Shown in pieces: positions 13,194 to 23,623 of a DNA stretch of 64,000 bases; within the stretch, counting starts at the first letter, position 1, and each line of letters starts with the position of its first letter. The stretch spans positions 14,849,577-14,913,576 of the forward strand of contig OZ020591.1 in assembly GCA_963971535.1 (NCBI GenBank), written 5' to 3'. The stretch comes from Notolepis coatsorum (Eukaryota > Chordata > Actinopteri > Aulopiformes > Paralepididae). The notes under the pieces are model-generated. The model ran no database searches. It saw only the letters and a list, made by a program, of their open reading frames with translations, and was not told the DNA's origin. Both the position numbers and the translations under genes were made by a program.

Positions 13194-13332
13194 AGGAATT
13201 ACAGTATTCTATATATTTAAATATATATAAAAACGCCACTGTGCGTGCGTGCACGTGTGTGTGGGGGGGCCTCCACAAGAATCTGGCCCAGGGGCCTCTG
13301 AAGTCTTAATCTGGCCTTGCCTGTATATCAAA

Positions 13333-13422
13333 GGTTCTAATCCTAGTTATATGATTACTGGCTTCGCCTATTGGACTATGCTCGCGCCTATGAACTTTTC
13401 ATGCACCTACCATTCACGTTAT
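13333..13422. repeat. Fragment of the 42-kb MITE family
   Basis: CCTAGTTATATGATTACTGG, ATTGGACTATGCTCGC and CATGCACCTA match, in inverse orientation, the right half of the element at 42,005-42,281. Confidence 0.7.
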
Positions 13423-13538
13423 TAGTGAAATTATGAGTTCATAAATATCTCAGCGCATCCCGACGGAAACTGGATGAATTAGACAGAAATAAAGGAAGCT
13501 GTCATAAGTGTGTGTAGTCCTATGAATGAGGAGACCCT

Positions 13539-13651
13539 AGCTTAGCACAATGAATGGAAGCGAACAGTGGCGGTTAGCCTAGGCATTGTCCAACTAACAC
13601 CTCTCTCGAAGGCTAACCGGCACTGTCCGCTTCCATTCATTGTGCTAAGCT
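13539..13651. repeat. Hairpin-forming inverted repeat, 42-bp arms
   Basis: Arm 13,539-13,580 (AGCTTAGCACAATGAATGGA...) and arm 13,610-13,651 (...TCCATTCATTGTGCTAAGCT) are reverse complements with about 29 bp between. The next 100 bp (AATGTTGGAGTGTTCCTTTAA) resemble the end of a common fish repeat. Confidence 0.85.
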
Positions 13652-13819
13652 AGGCTAACGTGCAGCCAGAGAGGAAACTGGTATCTATCTTCTTGTCTCT
13701 CTCTGGAGAAGACGATAAGCTAATTTCCCAAAATGTTGGAGTGTTCCTTTAAAAGATGCAACAAAACAAGGACCTGTGTTACTGGTTCTAAATCCAGTTG
13801 ATAATACTCCTGTGGTACA

Positions 13820-13944
13820 CTGAGTTCACTTTATGCCTAGAGAATTTGGTTTGGTTTCAATACATGTAATGGCAATACAATCAATTTAATCTGATCATTC
13901 TTTTAGCAAGATTTCATATCCACAAATCCAAATTGAATAACCGA
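13820..13944. repeat. Dispersed repeat, inverse copy at 39.3-39.45 kb
   Basis: GAGTTCACTTTATGCCTAGA, then CAATACATGTAATGGCAATA, through CAAATCCAAATTGAATAA. The same sequence is found in inverse orientation at 39,308-39,440. Confidence 0.75.
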
Positions 13945-14507
13945 TTGATTGGTTGATTTTTATTGTGGAGTAAAAGACAACATGAGAAAGTGCAAGCACT
14001 TATTTCCATCATGGTCCCTGATTTTGGACATGGACAGACAACATAAAACATATAGCATCGCCATAAAACATTAACCTGTATTTCACTCCTACATAATTAT
14101 ACTATCAAGAGACTATAGACAGATACCCTCTCCTTCCTAGACGTGGCTACTCTACATTACACTGGCTAGCCATTTCTTTGTGGCACGTCTAAAGCTTCCC
14201 CCCTCTTCAATGCTTTTCAGGGCCACTGGAAGCTTGTTCCACTCCAATGCTGCAGAATTTTAAAAGGTATTCATGCCCATTACTGTGTTGAATTTTGGAA
14301 GTATAAAATCTGTACTGCTCCTTCTAGTGGAATATGAATGATTGTCACGGAAGCGATTGAAGTAATTGGACAGATATTTAGGACCCTTATTTTGAACTAT
14401 CTTGTGTGTAAGACCTAATTTGGTGTGAATTACCCTTTTATTGACCGGAAGCCAGTTTAGTTGCCTAAAGAAAGTTGACCCTAGGTGAGTGCGTGGAGGT
14501 AACTTAA

Positions 14508-15221
14508 AGGGGACATGCATTATAAATGTATTTTTTCAGTGTCTAGCATTGTATTATAGTAATAGGAGTTAGTATCAATGTGTCTGTGTCTCTAAATACC
14601 ATATTGGCGGATTGCCGTCATTCAGGTCCGACCATTTCCTGCTCGATTAGGTCATTCTGATTTGACTCGCATCGTGACGCCACGTGGCGAGGATGGAGCG
14701 GATAGTGATCCGATTGGCTCTGTGGTTGTAACGCACCAAACAGGGTTTGACAGAGAGCGAGCGAGAGAGAGGGAGAAACAGATGGACCCTCGCGACAGAG
14801 CACACATACACACACACGCGTGTCGCGCTGTCGTCTCTTGGTCTGTCTCTCTCTCTCTATCTCTCTCGATTCGGGAGCATAACTAACGCCCCGTCTATAG
14901 CTGTAGTAGCGCACAGTGGAAGACTTCCTCAAACGGGAGAGGGAGAGAGAGAAATAGAAGGGGACCTGCGTATCTCACACACGCAGCTGTGTTTACACAG
15001 TTCTTTCTTTCTCTCTCTCTCTCTCTGTGTGGATGACTGTCACTGAAATCGCTTATAACAGGCTGAATTCCTGAGGCTGGAAAATTATGCTTTTGACTAC
15101 TCCATTAGAAATATAAAACAATGATTTTTTTTAAAATAAACCTTACAGATGTCTTCCATAGACTCACAGGAATTGTGTAAAGTTGTCCAAATAGTGCTAG
15201 GAATAGCAATGCATGTCCCCT
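14508..15221. mobile_element. TTAA-flanked DNA element (Kolobok/piggyBac-like), 714 bp
   Basis: Inverted ends AGGGGACATGCATT and AATGCATGTCCCCT lie between exact TTAA duplications (14,504-14,507 and 15,222-15,225). Removing it and one TTAA rejoins the LINE sequence. TTAA targets with AGGG ends suggest Kolobok; piggyBac is the alternative. The inside is rich in GA/CT and CA runs; no transposase. Confidence 0.85.
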
Positions 15222-15853
15222 TTAAGGACTACCCTCAATAATTTATTTTGAGCTGTCTGAAGTTTATTTTTTATGACCTGTGGAGCGCCACTAAACCAGG
15301 AGGTGGCAGCATAGACAAAATTACTTTGAACGAATGCACCCGCTAGCATTTTGAGTGTTGCCTTGTCTAGTAGTTCCCCTTTCCTAGCTTGGCATTTAGT
15401 TTTCTGGCAGATTTTAGTGTGGGCTTTTTTAGCCATGGCCTCCCCTGTAAGATGTTTGTCTAGATATACTACAGCCCAGATATATACTACAGCATCCTAG
15501 GTTGGTATTTGCTTCTCACCTACTCTTACCTTCATCTCAATTTCCTTACCAAGCCGTTTCTTCTATCCGAACAGGATGGCCTCTGTTTTCCCTAGATGAA
15601 GAGGCAGTTTATTATCTAACAGCCATGTCCGCACATTTAATAGCTCCTCACTAAGGGTCCTCTCCACTACTGTCAAGTCCTTATGGGAGACCAGAATGGC
15701 TGAGTCATCCGCATAAAGAAAGAGGTCTGATGAACAGGCATTCTTCATATCATTTATGTAAATGAGAAAGAAGAGAGGCCCCAGGACAGTCCCCTGAGGC
15801 ACCCCGCAGGTGATCTCCTTGGCTGAGGAGTAAGTCCTGTTAACATCTACCAT
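15197..15853 (-). pseudogene. LINE reverse transcriptase, broken
   Basis: Reverse transcriptase remnant in at least two frames. 15,563-15,853 holds CGVPQG, LGPLFFLIYINDM and the intact catalytic box YADD, then LPLHLGKTEAILFG. 15,197-15,436 holds the post-RT region (ATLKMLAGAFVQSNFVYAAT, then SWFSGAPQVIKNKLQTAQNK). Upstream 15,879-16,030 holds the DLQKAFDTVDHS motif but with an in-frame stop before SGRSQM. The C-terminus resumes at 14,260-14,507 beyond the nested TTAA element. No intact protein is possible. Confidence 0.8.
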
Positions 15854-16030
15854 CTGAGACCTGCCTGATAGCTATGAGATGACCCAGTTCAAGGCTGACC
15901 TACTAAACCCAATCACCTTCAATTTAAATAAAAGGACACTATGGTCAACCGTATCAAAGGCCTTTTGTAGGTCCAACATGATCATTCCACAGAATTTCTT
16001 TGCATCTATTCACTCTCAAACAGTTATATA

Positions 16031-16784
16031 CTCTATAAATTTAGGCGGATCCAGTCTTCCTTAAATTGTTGGTTACAAAGATTCTTTCACAAGCTAAGTC
16101 CAAATCCTATATTCTAACGTTCCTTTGTAATGCAATAGAATGTCTCTATTTCGCCTTCATCATTGAGTCTTGTAGGAGGTTGTCTCTTCTTCTTCGTTTC
16201 TTCTTGTTCTGACCTGTGTCCCGAGGCCCTCCCTATAGACCACTACACTTCCGCGTTACATTTAAATCGGGGAGGAGATTGCCGGGGGAGCAAATGAATG
16301 AATGTGGATGAGAGCCGTGATGTAAGTGGTTGCAGATACGGCTGTGGGGGTGCTGGAGACATGATCCAATAGACTTTTATGTGCCTGAATCTCCTGAACA
16401 CGGCGTGACCCATTCCTAATCGATCAGAACTAAATCGGCCGAGATCAAGTCCCTTTTCCAGCACCTACTCCCCATACACATGCGCAGATTGTCAATGTTG
16501 GAGTTGTATTGTGTTTTGAGTTGTTTGATGGAAAGAAACCTCCTGTCCTGCTGTAGTTTTTATTTTCACTTTGTGCCGCTTGATTTGATTGTATTTCATG
16601 AAAAAAGTTTTCAGAGATGGAAATAACTTGAGAAATGGTTTTGCATTTTTCTATGGCAGTTTTGCACAATAAATGTTCTTAAAATACCTCTGTACTATGT
16701 GAAATATGTCCTAGTAATACAAGAGTACAGTAATAGCTGCCATACCAGTGTTTTAACCCCTTCAGAAGCATTTATATAGACATT
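16031..16784. other. Stretch without recognised features
   Basis: No exon, RNA gene or bounded mobile element recognised. Short frames on both strands have no family resemblance. Confidence 0.4.
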
Positions 16785-16881
16785 TTAAGATAAATTAATA
16801 TATACCGTGATATATACCGTTACCGTCTATGCTTCAAATTATACCGTGATAAAATGTTTTATACCATACCGTCCAGCCCTA
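16785..16881. mobile_element. hAT right end, left end not found
   Basis: AT-rich with repeated ATACCGT, ending ACCATACCGTCCAGCCCTA, the mirror image of TAGGGCTGGACGGTA-type hAT ends. It stops exactly where the segmental duplication starts (GTGTAGAG). Confidence 0.55.
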
Positions 16882-17939
16882 GTGTAGAGGCACTAAACCA
16901 ACATTCATCTCTATGTGTGGGAATGGTAGTCCAACAAACAGTAAAGTAGCAACGGAGAATGAGACACCATTATTTTCTTTTCCTGCCTAGGTTACGTCTC
17001 TAAACTCTTACTGACATAAAGAAATATTTTAAAGTTCACATCACTTCACTGTTCCTTATATTACAGGGAGAGGGGGAGGGGTTAATAGGTTAAACCCACA
17101 ACATTAAGAGATTTCTCACAAATTAATAATATAGCCATACCATCGGTAATATGAACAAAAACTAAATCTTTATATTAAATCAAATTAGATTAGTGAAAAT
17201 ATTTCAATTCAATAATGTAAATGAGAATAAATGAATATAAAAACGTCATCCCTAATTGTTACCGTGGAACAATTATCAATGAATGATAATATTGCAGCCA
17301 CATTCTACAACATTTGATACATATAATATATACAGTAATAACATTATGAAAGTCAATTTCTGTTTTTAAATTGATGTCCAGGACCAATGTGATGTGTCCG
17401 TCCCTCAACATTGAACACTGAAGTCTTCCTAGGGATCAGAGCTTCAAGCACGTGACCCACCAGTTCTGTGGTGAAACAGGCTCTGAGGTTTTGTCAGATG
17501 CTCTCTGGCGCCACCAGTTATTGAAGGAATACACTGTTGCTGTCACACCTCAGTCTTCTGACTGATACCTTGAACTACTTATGAGTGAAGCCCACTAGGG
17601 CACGACATATCTGCAGTAGAGATGTCCGCTGTCACGGCAATACAATGGAGCTAAAAATGGCACCGGGTTTGTGCCAAAATAATACATTTGAAAAACTCAA
17701 CATTAATGTCTAGAGCTTTTTATTTCATTTAGCATCTATTTTCTGTAGAGTATTCTACTTTTAACTTAAGTCAAATATCATGTCCTAATGGCTACACAGC
17801 ATTTGAAATTATAACACTCATAATGAAAGAGTCAAAACAAGCATATAAAATATATTTTATTGACTAAATCAAAAAGAGGTACAGAATATTTGTGTTTGAT
17901 ATGAATGAAGATAAACGGAAATCAGTCACAAAACTAAAA
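16882..17939. other. Non-coding part of duplication copy A
   Basis: No gene seen. It is matched at 46,185-46,459 and 52,584-53,204 in copy B, around the BEL insertion point CCATC. Confidence 0.5.
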
Positions 17940-18165
17940 TAAGTCCTAAGGGTTCCTATTGGGTATACTACTTAGTATAAGTACATAGGGTTCATATTGA
18001 GTATAGTATAAGTACATGGGGTTATTGAGTATACAACTTAATATAAGTACATGGGGTTCCTATTGTGTATATTGCTTAGTATAAATACATGGGGTTCCTA
18101 TTGGGTATAAAACTTAGTATAAGTACATGGGGTTCCTATTGGGTATACTACTTAGTATGGGAACA
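17940..18165. repeat. 38-bp minisatellite, copy A
   Basis: About six units of AAGTACATGGGGTTCCTATT followed by GGGTATACTACTTAGTAT, some shortened. The same array is at 53,205-53,435. Confidence 0.92.
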
Positions 18166-18171
18166 GAATTT

Positions 18172-18600
18172 TTGGGCAGCACGGTGGTTAGTGGTTTAAC
18201 ACTGTCGCCTCACAGCTAGAAGGTCCTGGGTTCGATTCCCGCTTGGGGACCAGGTGTCCGCGTTGCCAGGTACCCAGGTGGGGTATCTCCCGGGCCTTTC
18301 TGTGTGGAGTTTGCATGTTCTCCCCGTGCTCGCAAGGGTTTCCCCTCTAGATAAGATAAACACAAAGGAAAAATATGCAGAAGAGATCGCTAACGCTGTT
18401 GCGTCCCTGACAAAGAGGGACAGGAGCACTTGGATTGGTCCCCGGGCGCGGCCCATGTCTGCTCCCGGCTGCCCTTGGGGGGGGGGGGGGAAGGACGACG
18501 GGATGGGAAAAGTGCAGAGAGACATTTCATCAGTGCATGTGTGTGTGAGTGTTCCTGTGTGTCGCCCATCTCTCATGTGTGTGTGTTCTTCTTCTAAAAA
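18172..18600 (+). mobile_element. tRNA-headed SINE-like element
   Basis: The head GGGCAGCACGGTGGTTAGTG with CTGGGTTCGATTCCCGC looks like RNA polymerase III A and B boxes. The body contains CTTTCTGTGTGGAGTTTGCA and the tail is TCTTCTTCTAAAA. It is inserted in the 38-bp minisatellite, which resumes as AGTACATGGGG. The same insertion is present in copy B, so it predates the duplication. Confidence 0.65.
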
Positions 18601-18719
18601 AGTACATGGGGTTTCTATTTAATATACTGCAAACTGTGTTTGGGGACCTGTTCTCTTTATTCTTTTCCAGTCTACTCTCAGCTTAAACGGAACTAAATGG
18701 TTTCTTTCCTGTATGAGTT

Positions 18720-20317
18720 CTAGTGTGTTTCTTCATATTTCCCACAAACTGAACAGCTAAATGGTTTCTCTCCATTATGAATTATCATGTGTTTCTTCAA
18801 ATTAGTTTGCTGACTAAACCCTCTCCCACAAACTGAACAACTAAATGGTTTCTCTCCAGTATGAGTTATCATGTGTCTCTTCAGATGTCCCTTCGTACTG
18901 AACCCTTTCTCACAAACTGAACAACTAAATGATTTCTCTCCAGTGTGAGTTCTCATGTGTGTCTTCAGACTTTCTTTATGCCTGAACCCTTTCCCACAAA
19001 CTGAACAGCTAAATGGTTTCTCTCCAGTGTGAGTTCTCATGTGTATCTTCAGACTTTCTGTATAACTGAACCCTTTCCCACAAACTGAACAACTAAATGG
19101 TTTCTCTCCAGTATGAGTTCTCATGTGTTTATTCAGATTTGATTGCTGACTGATCCCTTTCCCACAAACTGTACAACTAAATGGTTTCTCACCAGTATGA
19201 CCTCTTGTGTGTATCTTCATACTTGTTATCATCAGACTTTCTTTATGCATGAACCCTTTCCCACCAACTGAACTACTAAATGGTTTCTCTCCAGTATGAG
19301 TTATCATGTGTCTCTTCAGATTTGTTTGCTGACTGAACCCTTTCTCACAAACTGAACAACTAAATGGTATCTCTCCAGTATGAGTTCTCATGTGTCTCTT
19401 CAGATGTCCCTTCGTACGGAACCCTTTCTCACAAACTGAACAACCAATTGGTTTCACTCCGGTATGATTTTTTATGGGTATCTTCAGATCTCTCTTCTTG
19501 CTGAACCCAGGCCTGTTAGACAACGTTTGTATTGTCTGTGTCTTCTTTTGTTTTACTGCCATCAAACCTGGACCTCCACTCTCCTTCCATTCATCTCTGT
19601 CATCAGTCTCAGCTCCAGAACTGTCATCATCACTGTCATCAGTCTCAGTTAGAGAACAGTCTGAAGAGAGAGGCTGGCTATCTCTAGTTGGTTCTAAATC
19701 ACCAGCTGGATCTAAGTTAATGGCTAGTTCCGCTACTCCACAGTCCTCTCCTTCAGGTTCTGTTTTCATGTGTTCAGTTGAGGTGCTGGGTAAAGAGTAT
19801 GCTTCTCTGTTTTTCTCCCTTTGGGTTTGAAGAGGCTGGAAGGGCAGAGCGTTCTCTTGACCATCTTCACATTTCACTGGGTCTACTGTGATCTTGGAGA
19901 GATCAGCTTCTTCCAGCCCTTGATCTAGTTCATCTTTAATCTGCTCTGGGTCCCGGTTTTGGCTGAGTTGTGAGGACAGAGTGTTCTCACCTTCATTTTC
20001 ACATTTCATAGGTTGTAAGGTAATCTTGGAGCCATCAGCCTCCTCTAGATCTTGACACAGTTCCTCCTGTTCCTCTTTAATCTGGAGGGGCTCTGTGTCC
20101 TGGGTTTGGCTGAGCTGTGAGGACTGAGGTTTCTCTTCATCATGTTCACTCTTCACAGAAACAGGAAGCTCCTCTCCCTCCTGACTGATCCAGAGTTCCT
20201 CCTGTTCCTCTTTAATCTGGAGGCGCTCTGGCTCCTCCTGGACCAGACTGGGGCTCCTCTCCTGCTGCTCAGGGGGAACCTCCTCTTCACAGATAAACAG
20301 CTGTAAGGCAATGGAGT
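18720..20317 (-). CDS. C2H2 zinc-finger protein, last exon (paralogue A)
   Basis: A minus-strand terminal exon; the acceptor TTTCTAG precedes the segment starting at DSIALQLFICEEE. The acidic leader (EEVPPEQQERSPSLVQEEPE, two IKEEQEEL blocks) is that of teleost C2H2 factors. It carries seven psi-K-x-E tetrapeptides, an Asp/Ser-rich TDDSDDDSSG tract, then fingers from about residue 305 joined by HTGEKPF linkers. Fingers 1, 2 and 4-8 keep C-C-H-H. Finger 3 has lost both Cys (SSSVGGKGF), and finger 9 stops at CGKYEETH after a deletion and frameshift. It probably binds DNA in the nucleus as a transcription regulator. The 26 codons upstream of the acceptor are intronic. The first coding exon was not found. 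Confidence 0.85.
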
Positions 20318-20404
20318 CTAGAAAGAAGGGCATACAATCATTTAAATGTAATTTGTTATAACCATTGCTTTTGAAAGTAACAAAGGGACAGGCCACTATT
20401 TCAC

Positions 20405-20575
20405 ACTACACTCTTAACCCTTTCACTGCTGCACTACCAAACGGTTAACCCTTTCACTGCGACAATACAAAGGTTAACCCTTTCACTGCCACACAACAGC
20501 AGGTTAACCCTTTCACTGTCACACTACAGAAGGTTAACCCTTTACTATCACACTACCGTCGGTAACCGCACATCA
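20405..20575. repeat. Tandem repeat of GGTTAACCCTTTCACTG units
   Basis: About five units of 34-35 bp built on AACCCTTTCACTG just upstream of the zinc-finger exon. Absent from copy B. Confidence 0.85.
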
Positions 20576-21529
20576 TCAGAAAAGTGTGTCTCGTAGTCTT
20601 GAGCAACCTCATCTCACTGAAAATGCTAACTTTCTATGTTAACGTTAAACCAAACCATAATCATAGTATTGCTGTGTTTGTATCAGGATGGGTGGCTTGG
20701 TCTAATGGTGAGTGCACTCGACCCCCCACCCAAAGCATTGTTAGTTTGACTCCAAATATATATTTTTTTTTACTTTAGCTGATACGAAATGTAAATATAT
20801 TATACAAAACGTAAATATATTACTTATTGACATAACGTACATTATATACCTTTTCCCTGTGGTCAATTAAGTACTTTATTTACATATTTTAAGCAAGATC
20901 AGGCTGAACAGAGAGACTATGATGACTATGATTGTCTCTCTCTCATATGTGTGTATTTTCCACCTAGCCAGTGTAAACACTGACGAAGGTCAGAGGGCTG
21001 AAACATGTTTGTTTGTTGTCTGCTGCATTAAAGCATTTAAACATATAGGGCTGTCTTAAATACTTCGAAGCTTCGTTCGATGGGCATGGGATTCGAATAT
21101 GAAAATCAATTTCGATTATTATTATTATTATTATTATTATTTTAATCTTTTATTTATTTAGAAGCTTCGAATTAAAATCGAATCTCGGCCCCGAAGCTTC
21201 AAATCCCCAAAAAAAATTAAAAAAAAATCAGCCCTGGTCAGCCCTATTCACATTCATTAATGCAGATTTCCCCTGTGTTGATGCTATACGTTTGGAAATG
21301 GCCACATAGCTGTATCTCTTCAGCTCAGCCACACTTCCCCAAAACAGGCCCTTTGCTGTCGGGGTGACACGGCTACTTTATTCACTAGTTTGGGAGGGGG
21401 GACATATCAAAAAGGTGTTATATTATTGGTTGGAATTTGAATGCCACTCACTGGGACATACTGACGTAAGCACTAAAGATATTTATTTTACAGGTGGGAA
21501 AAGTGATTGGAATTTGAGACAAGATATAA
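20576..21529. other. Stretch unique to copy A
   Basis: No gene. It contains an (ATT)n run at 21,117-21,140 and a possible small hAT-like element at 21,048-21,251 (TAGGGCTG...CAGCCCTA ends, no matching duplication). The corresponding place in copy B is a 43-bp minisatellite. Confidence 0.4.
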
Positions 21530-22012
21530 AAGATATATAACGTTAGCCGGTAGACGTTCCTGTTTATGGTCAGTTCATTGTCAAGGAATAAGTCCATTTT
21601 GGAAACCTTTAGGTCCAGAGATTGAAGGCACCTTGCAACGTAGAACGTAGACAATCTGTTTAGGTCTCCTGGTGCGTGAGCTTATGAATTTACCCACACG
21701 GTTGGTGCCGATTCTTGAAAATAAATGTGATTTATTTTATTCACTTTTATTCTCACTCGCCTCTGAAGTACAGCTGGTGACTATAGCGACTTGTCAATAC
21801 AACACAGGTGCACTGTTACATGGTACGTGAGAGCACTTCTGCTTTTCTAAATATGCTGCTTAGAGCCAAGTTGACACAAGTGGTGAGACTTGTATTTAGA
21901 AGAGCAGGAGCCACATCACATGCCAGAGATAACCAACGCACCTGTGTCGCATTGACAGGGAGCTGTAGTCTGCAGCCTTAGTTCATCAAAAGGATTTACA
22001 AGAACCTCACGC
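21530..22012. other. Non-coding block shared with copy B
   Basis: Matches 58,160-58,430 (GTAGACGTTCCTGTTTATGG, TGGTGCCGATTCTTGAAAAT, CTCACTCGCCTCTGAAGTAC), but is longer. No gene. Confidence 0.7.
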
Positions 22013-22650
22013 ATCAGGAGATCTAAACAGATCACATCAGGAGACCTAAACAGATCACATCAGGAGACCTAAACAGATCACATCAGGAGACTTAAACAAA
22101 TCACATCAGGAGACCTAAACAGATCACATCAGGAGACCTAAACAAATCACATCAGGAGACCTAAACAGATCACATCAGGAGACCTAAACAGATCACATCA
22201 GGAGACCTAAACAGATCACATCAGGAGACCTAAACAGATCACATCAGGAGACCTAAACAGATCACATCAGGAGACCTAAACAGATCACATCAGGAGACCT
22301 AAACAAATCACATCAGGAGACCTAAACAGATCACATCAGGAGACCTAAACAAATCACATCAGGAGACCTAAACAGATCACATCAGGAGACCTAAACAGAT
22401 CACATCAGGAGACCTAAACAGATCACATCAGGAGACCTAAACAGATCACATCAGGAGACCTAAACAGATCACATCAGGAGACCTAAACAGATCACATCAG
22501 GAGACCTAAACAGATCACATCAGGAGACCTAAACAGATCACATCAGGAGACCTAAACAGATCACATCAGGAGACCAAAACAGATCACATCAGGAGACCTA
22601 AACAGATCACATCAGGAGACCTAAACAGATCACATCAGGAGACCTAAACA
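22013..22650. repeat. 23-bp minisatellite, about 27 units
   Basis: Unit ATCACATCAGGAGACCTAAA+CAG with rare single-base changes. A shorter array with the same unit is at 59,275-59,410. There are no spacers between units. Confidence 0.97.
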
Positions 22651-23623
22651 GGGCCCCGTTCCTGAGTTAGCCGGATAATTTTCAGGACAACTTGACATAA
22701 GTCAGGCTTTTCGGTTCCACGAAGCAAGTTTGGCTAAATCACTATAGCAACACATCCATAAACTTGAACCTGCTCCAGCGCAGGCTAACTGAAGTTATCT
22801 GGATAAGCTTGACACTCCCTCGGAAAGAAATGGCAGCTCCCTTCCTCAGAGATCCCATTATACAATTCTGAATAATGTTTTTGTGCTTAGTTTTTCTAGA
22901 GGGGTCACAAGCAGCCGCGGGGGGGGGGACGCGAGATGATTTCCAGAATGTATTGATTTCATAGAATGTGTAAAATAGGCCTATAATTAAAAACAATTAA
23001 AATACATTAAACTGGTAAAATAAATGCTTTTGAAATGTAAAAGAGCTAAAAATGCTGATAATAAAATCATATTCAGCCTATGGATTTACTTTGTCCTAAA
23101 TAATGCACATCATAGCTACGGCGTGCGCGACACACTGTGGTTATTTTAATAACGGAGCATTGCAAATGTGCATGTTGCTAGCTAGCAAACATTTTAAGAA
23201 AAAGCATCTAAAATGAAATGTTGGTTAACTAATACCGGCCAAAGACAGAAAAGCCAGCGGAGGAGAGCGCAGAAGCAGTTCCACTGTCAGAAAAGAAAGT
23301 GCTGCAAGATTCCAACAACCCCAATTCTACAAGCCTACACGGTAGAGTACATTAATGCATTGCGCAACACTGATTGCATATGTGAATCCCGCGGGGATAT
23401 TTTAAATGAATGAAACTTGGATCCGAGGCTATCTGATCCGTTTCATATTCTCCGCTGTGGATGCATTTGGTTAACCGGAGCGCATGGATTGTGTTTCATT
23501 CAAGCATAAATTGAAGCGTCTTTACACGTGGATTGTGGATGTGAATTACGAGGAATCTGAATCTGTGGATTGTTGAATTGCATCACTGTCACACGTTATT
23601 GTGATATTGTAACTGGGATTAAA
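22651..23623. other. Old repeat fragments, unassigned
   Basis: Sequence at 22,900-22,935 (GGGGTCACAAGCAGCCGCGG...GCGAGATGAT) resembles the inner part of the CAGTGGTTCCC hAT at 7.9 kb, suggesting a decayed hAT 5' part. GGCCCCGTTCCTGAGTTAGC at 22,652 resembles another fish DNA-transposon flank. A 66-codon plus frame at 23,213 is K/R/Q-rich and unidentified. About 23,400-23,623 looks like the leader of the Gag-like frame that follows. Confidence 0.35.

Larger units (their letters stand above)
11056..13319 (+). mobile_element. hAT element of 2.26 kb with one transposase-like exon
   Basis: Ends CAGGGCCGGATTAA and TTAATCTGGCCTTG are inverted repeats (last bases imperfect). Exact 8-bp duplication CCTGTATA at 11,048-11,055 and 13,320-13,327. 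Inside are repeated GGCCTCTAGTGA / GAGGCCCCTCGTCACTAGAG units at 11.1-11.45 kb, two sets of inverted repeats (11.7-12.4 kb) and an open reading frame at 12,741. The C-terminal catalytic part of a transposase is absent, so it could move only with help in trans. Confidence 0.9.
13945..16030 (-). mobile_element. LINE (jockey/I-group type), minus strand, 5'-truncated
   Basis: Minus-strand reverse transcriptase with MIMLDLQKAFDTVDHS, TCGVPQGTVLGPLFFLIYIN, LFLYADDSAILV and the GKTEAILFG segment, followed by the C-terminal part at 15.2-15.4 kb and, past an insertion, 14.26-14.5 kb. The 3' end lies near 13,945 (CAATAAAAATCAACCAATCA on the minus strand). Related in wording to the LINEs at 25-30 kb but a different lineage. 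Confidence 0.85.
16882..22650. repeat. Segmental duplication, copy A
   Basis: Collinear with 46,185-59,410. Shared blocks in order: GTGTAGAGGC...CAACAAACAGTAAAGTAGCA; GGGATCAGAGCTTCAAGCAC; the 38-bp minisatellite; a SINE; a zinc-finger exon; GGTAGACGTTCCTGTTTATG; and the 23-bp minisatellite. Copy A lacks the BEL element and the hATs seen in copy B. The part between the zinc-finger gene and about 21,530 is not shared. Confidence 0.92.

Noticed and set aside
20690..20750. tRNA-like sequence TGGCTTGGTCTAATGGTGAG
   Set aside because: The B-box counterpart (GTTAGTTTGACTCC) is degenerate and no tail or duplication is seen; too weak to call.
21048..21251. Small hAT element
   Set aside because: TAGGGCTG / CAGCCCTA ends are present but very short, and flanks (TAAACATA, TTCACATT) do not match. 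Left as a note in the copy A stretch.
22013..22650. Possible CRISPR-like array of regular short repeats
   Set aside because: Units are head-to-tail with no spacers, and the genome is that of a vertebrate. The same applies to the arrays at 28.9, 55.2 and 61.1 kb.
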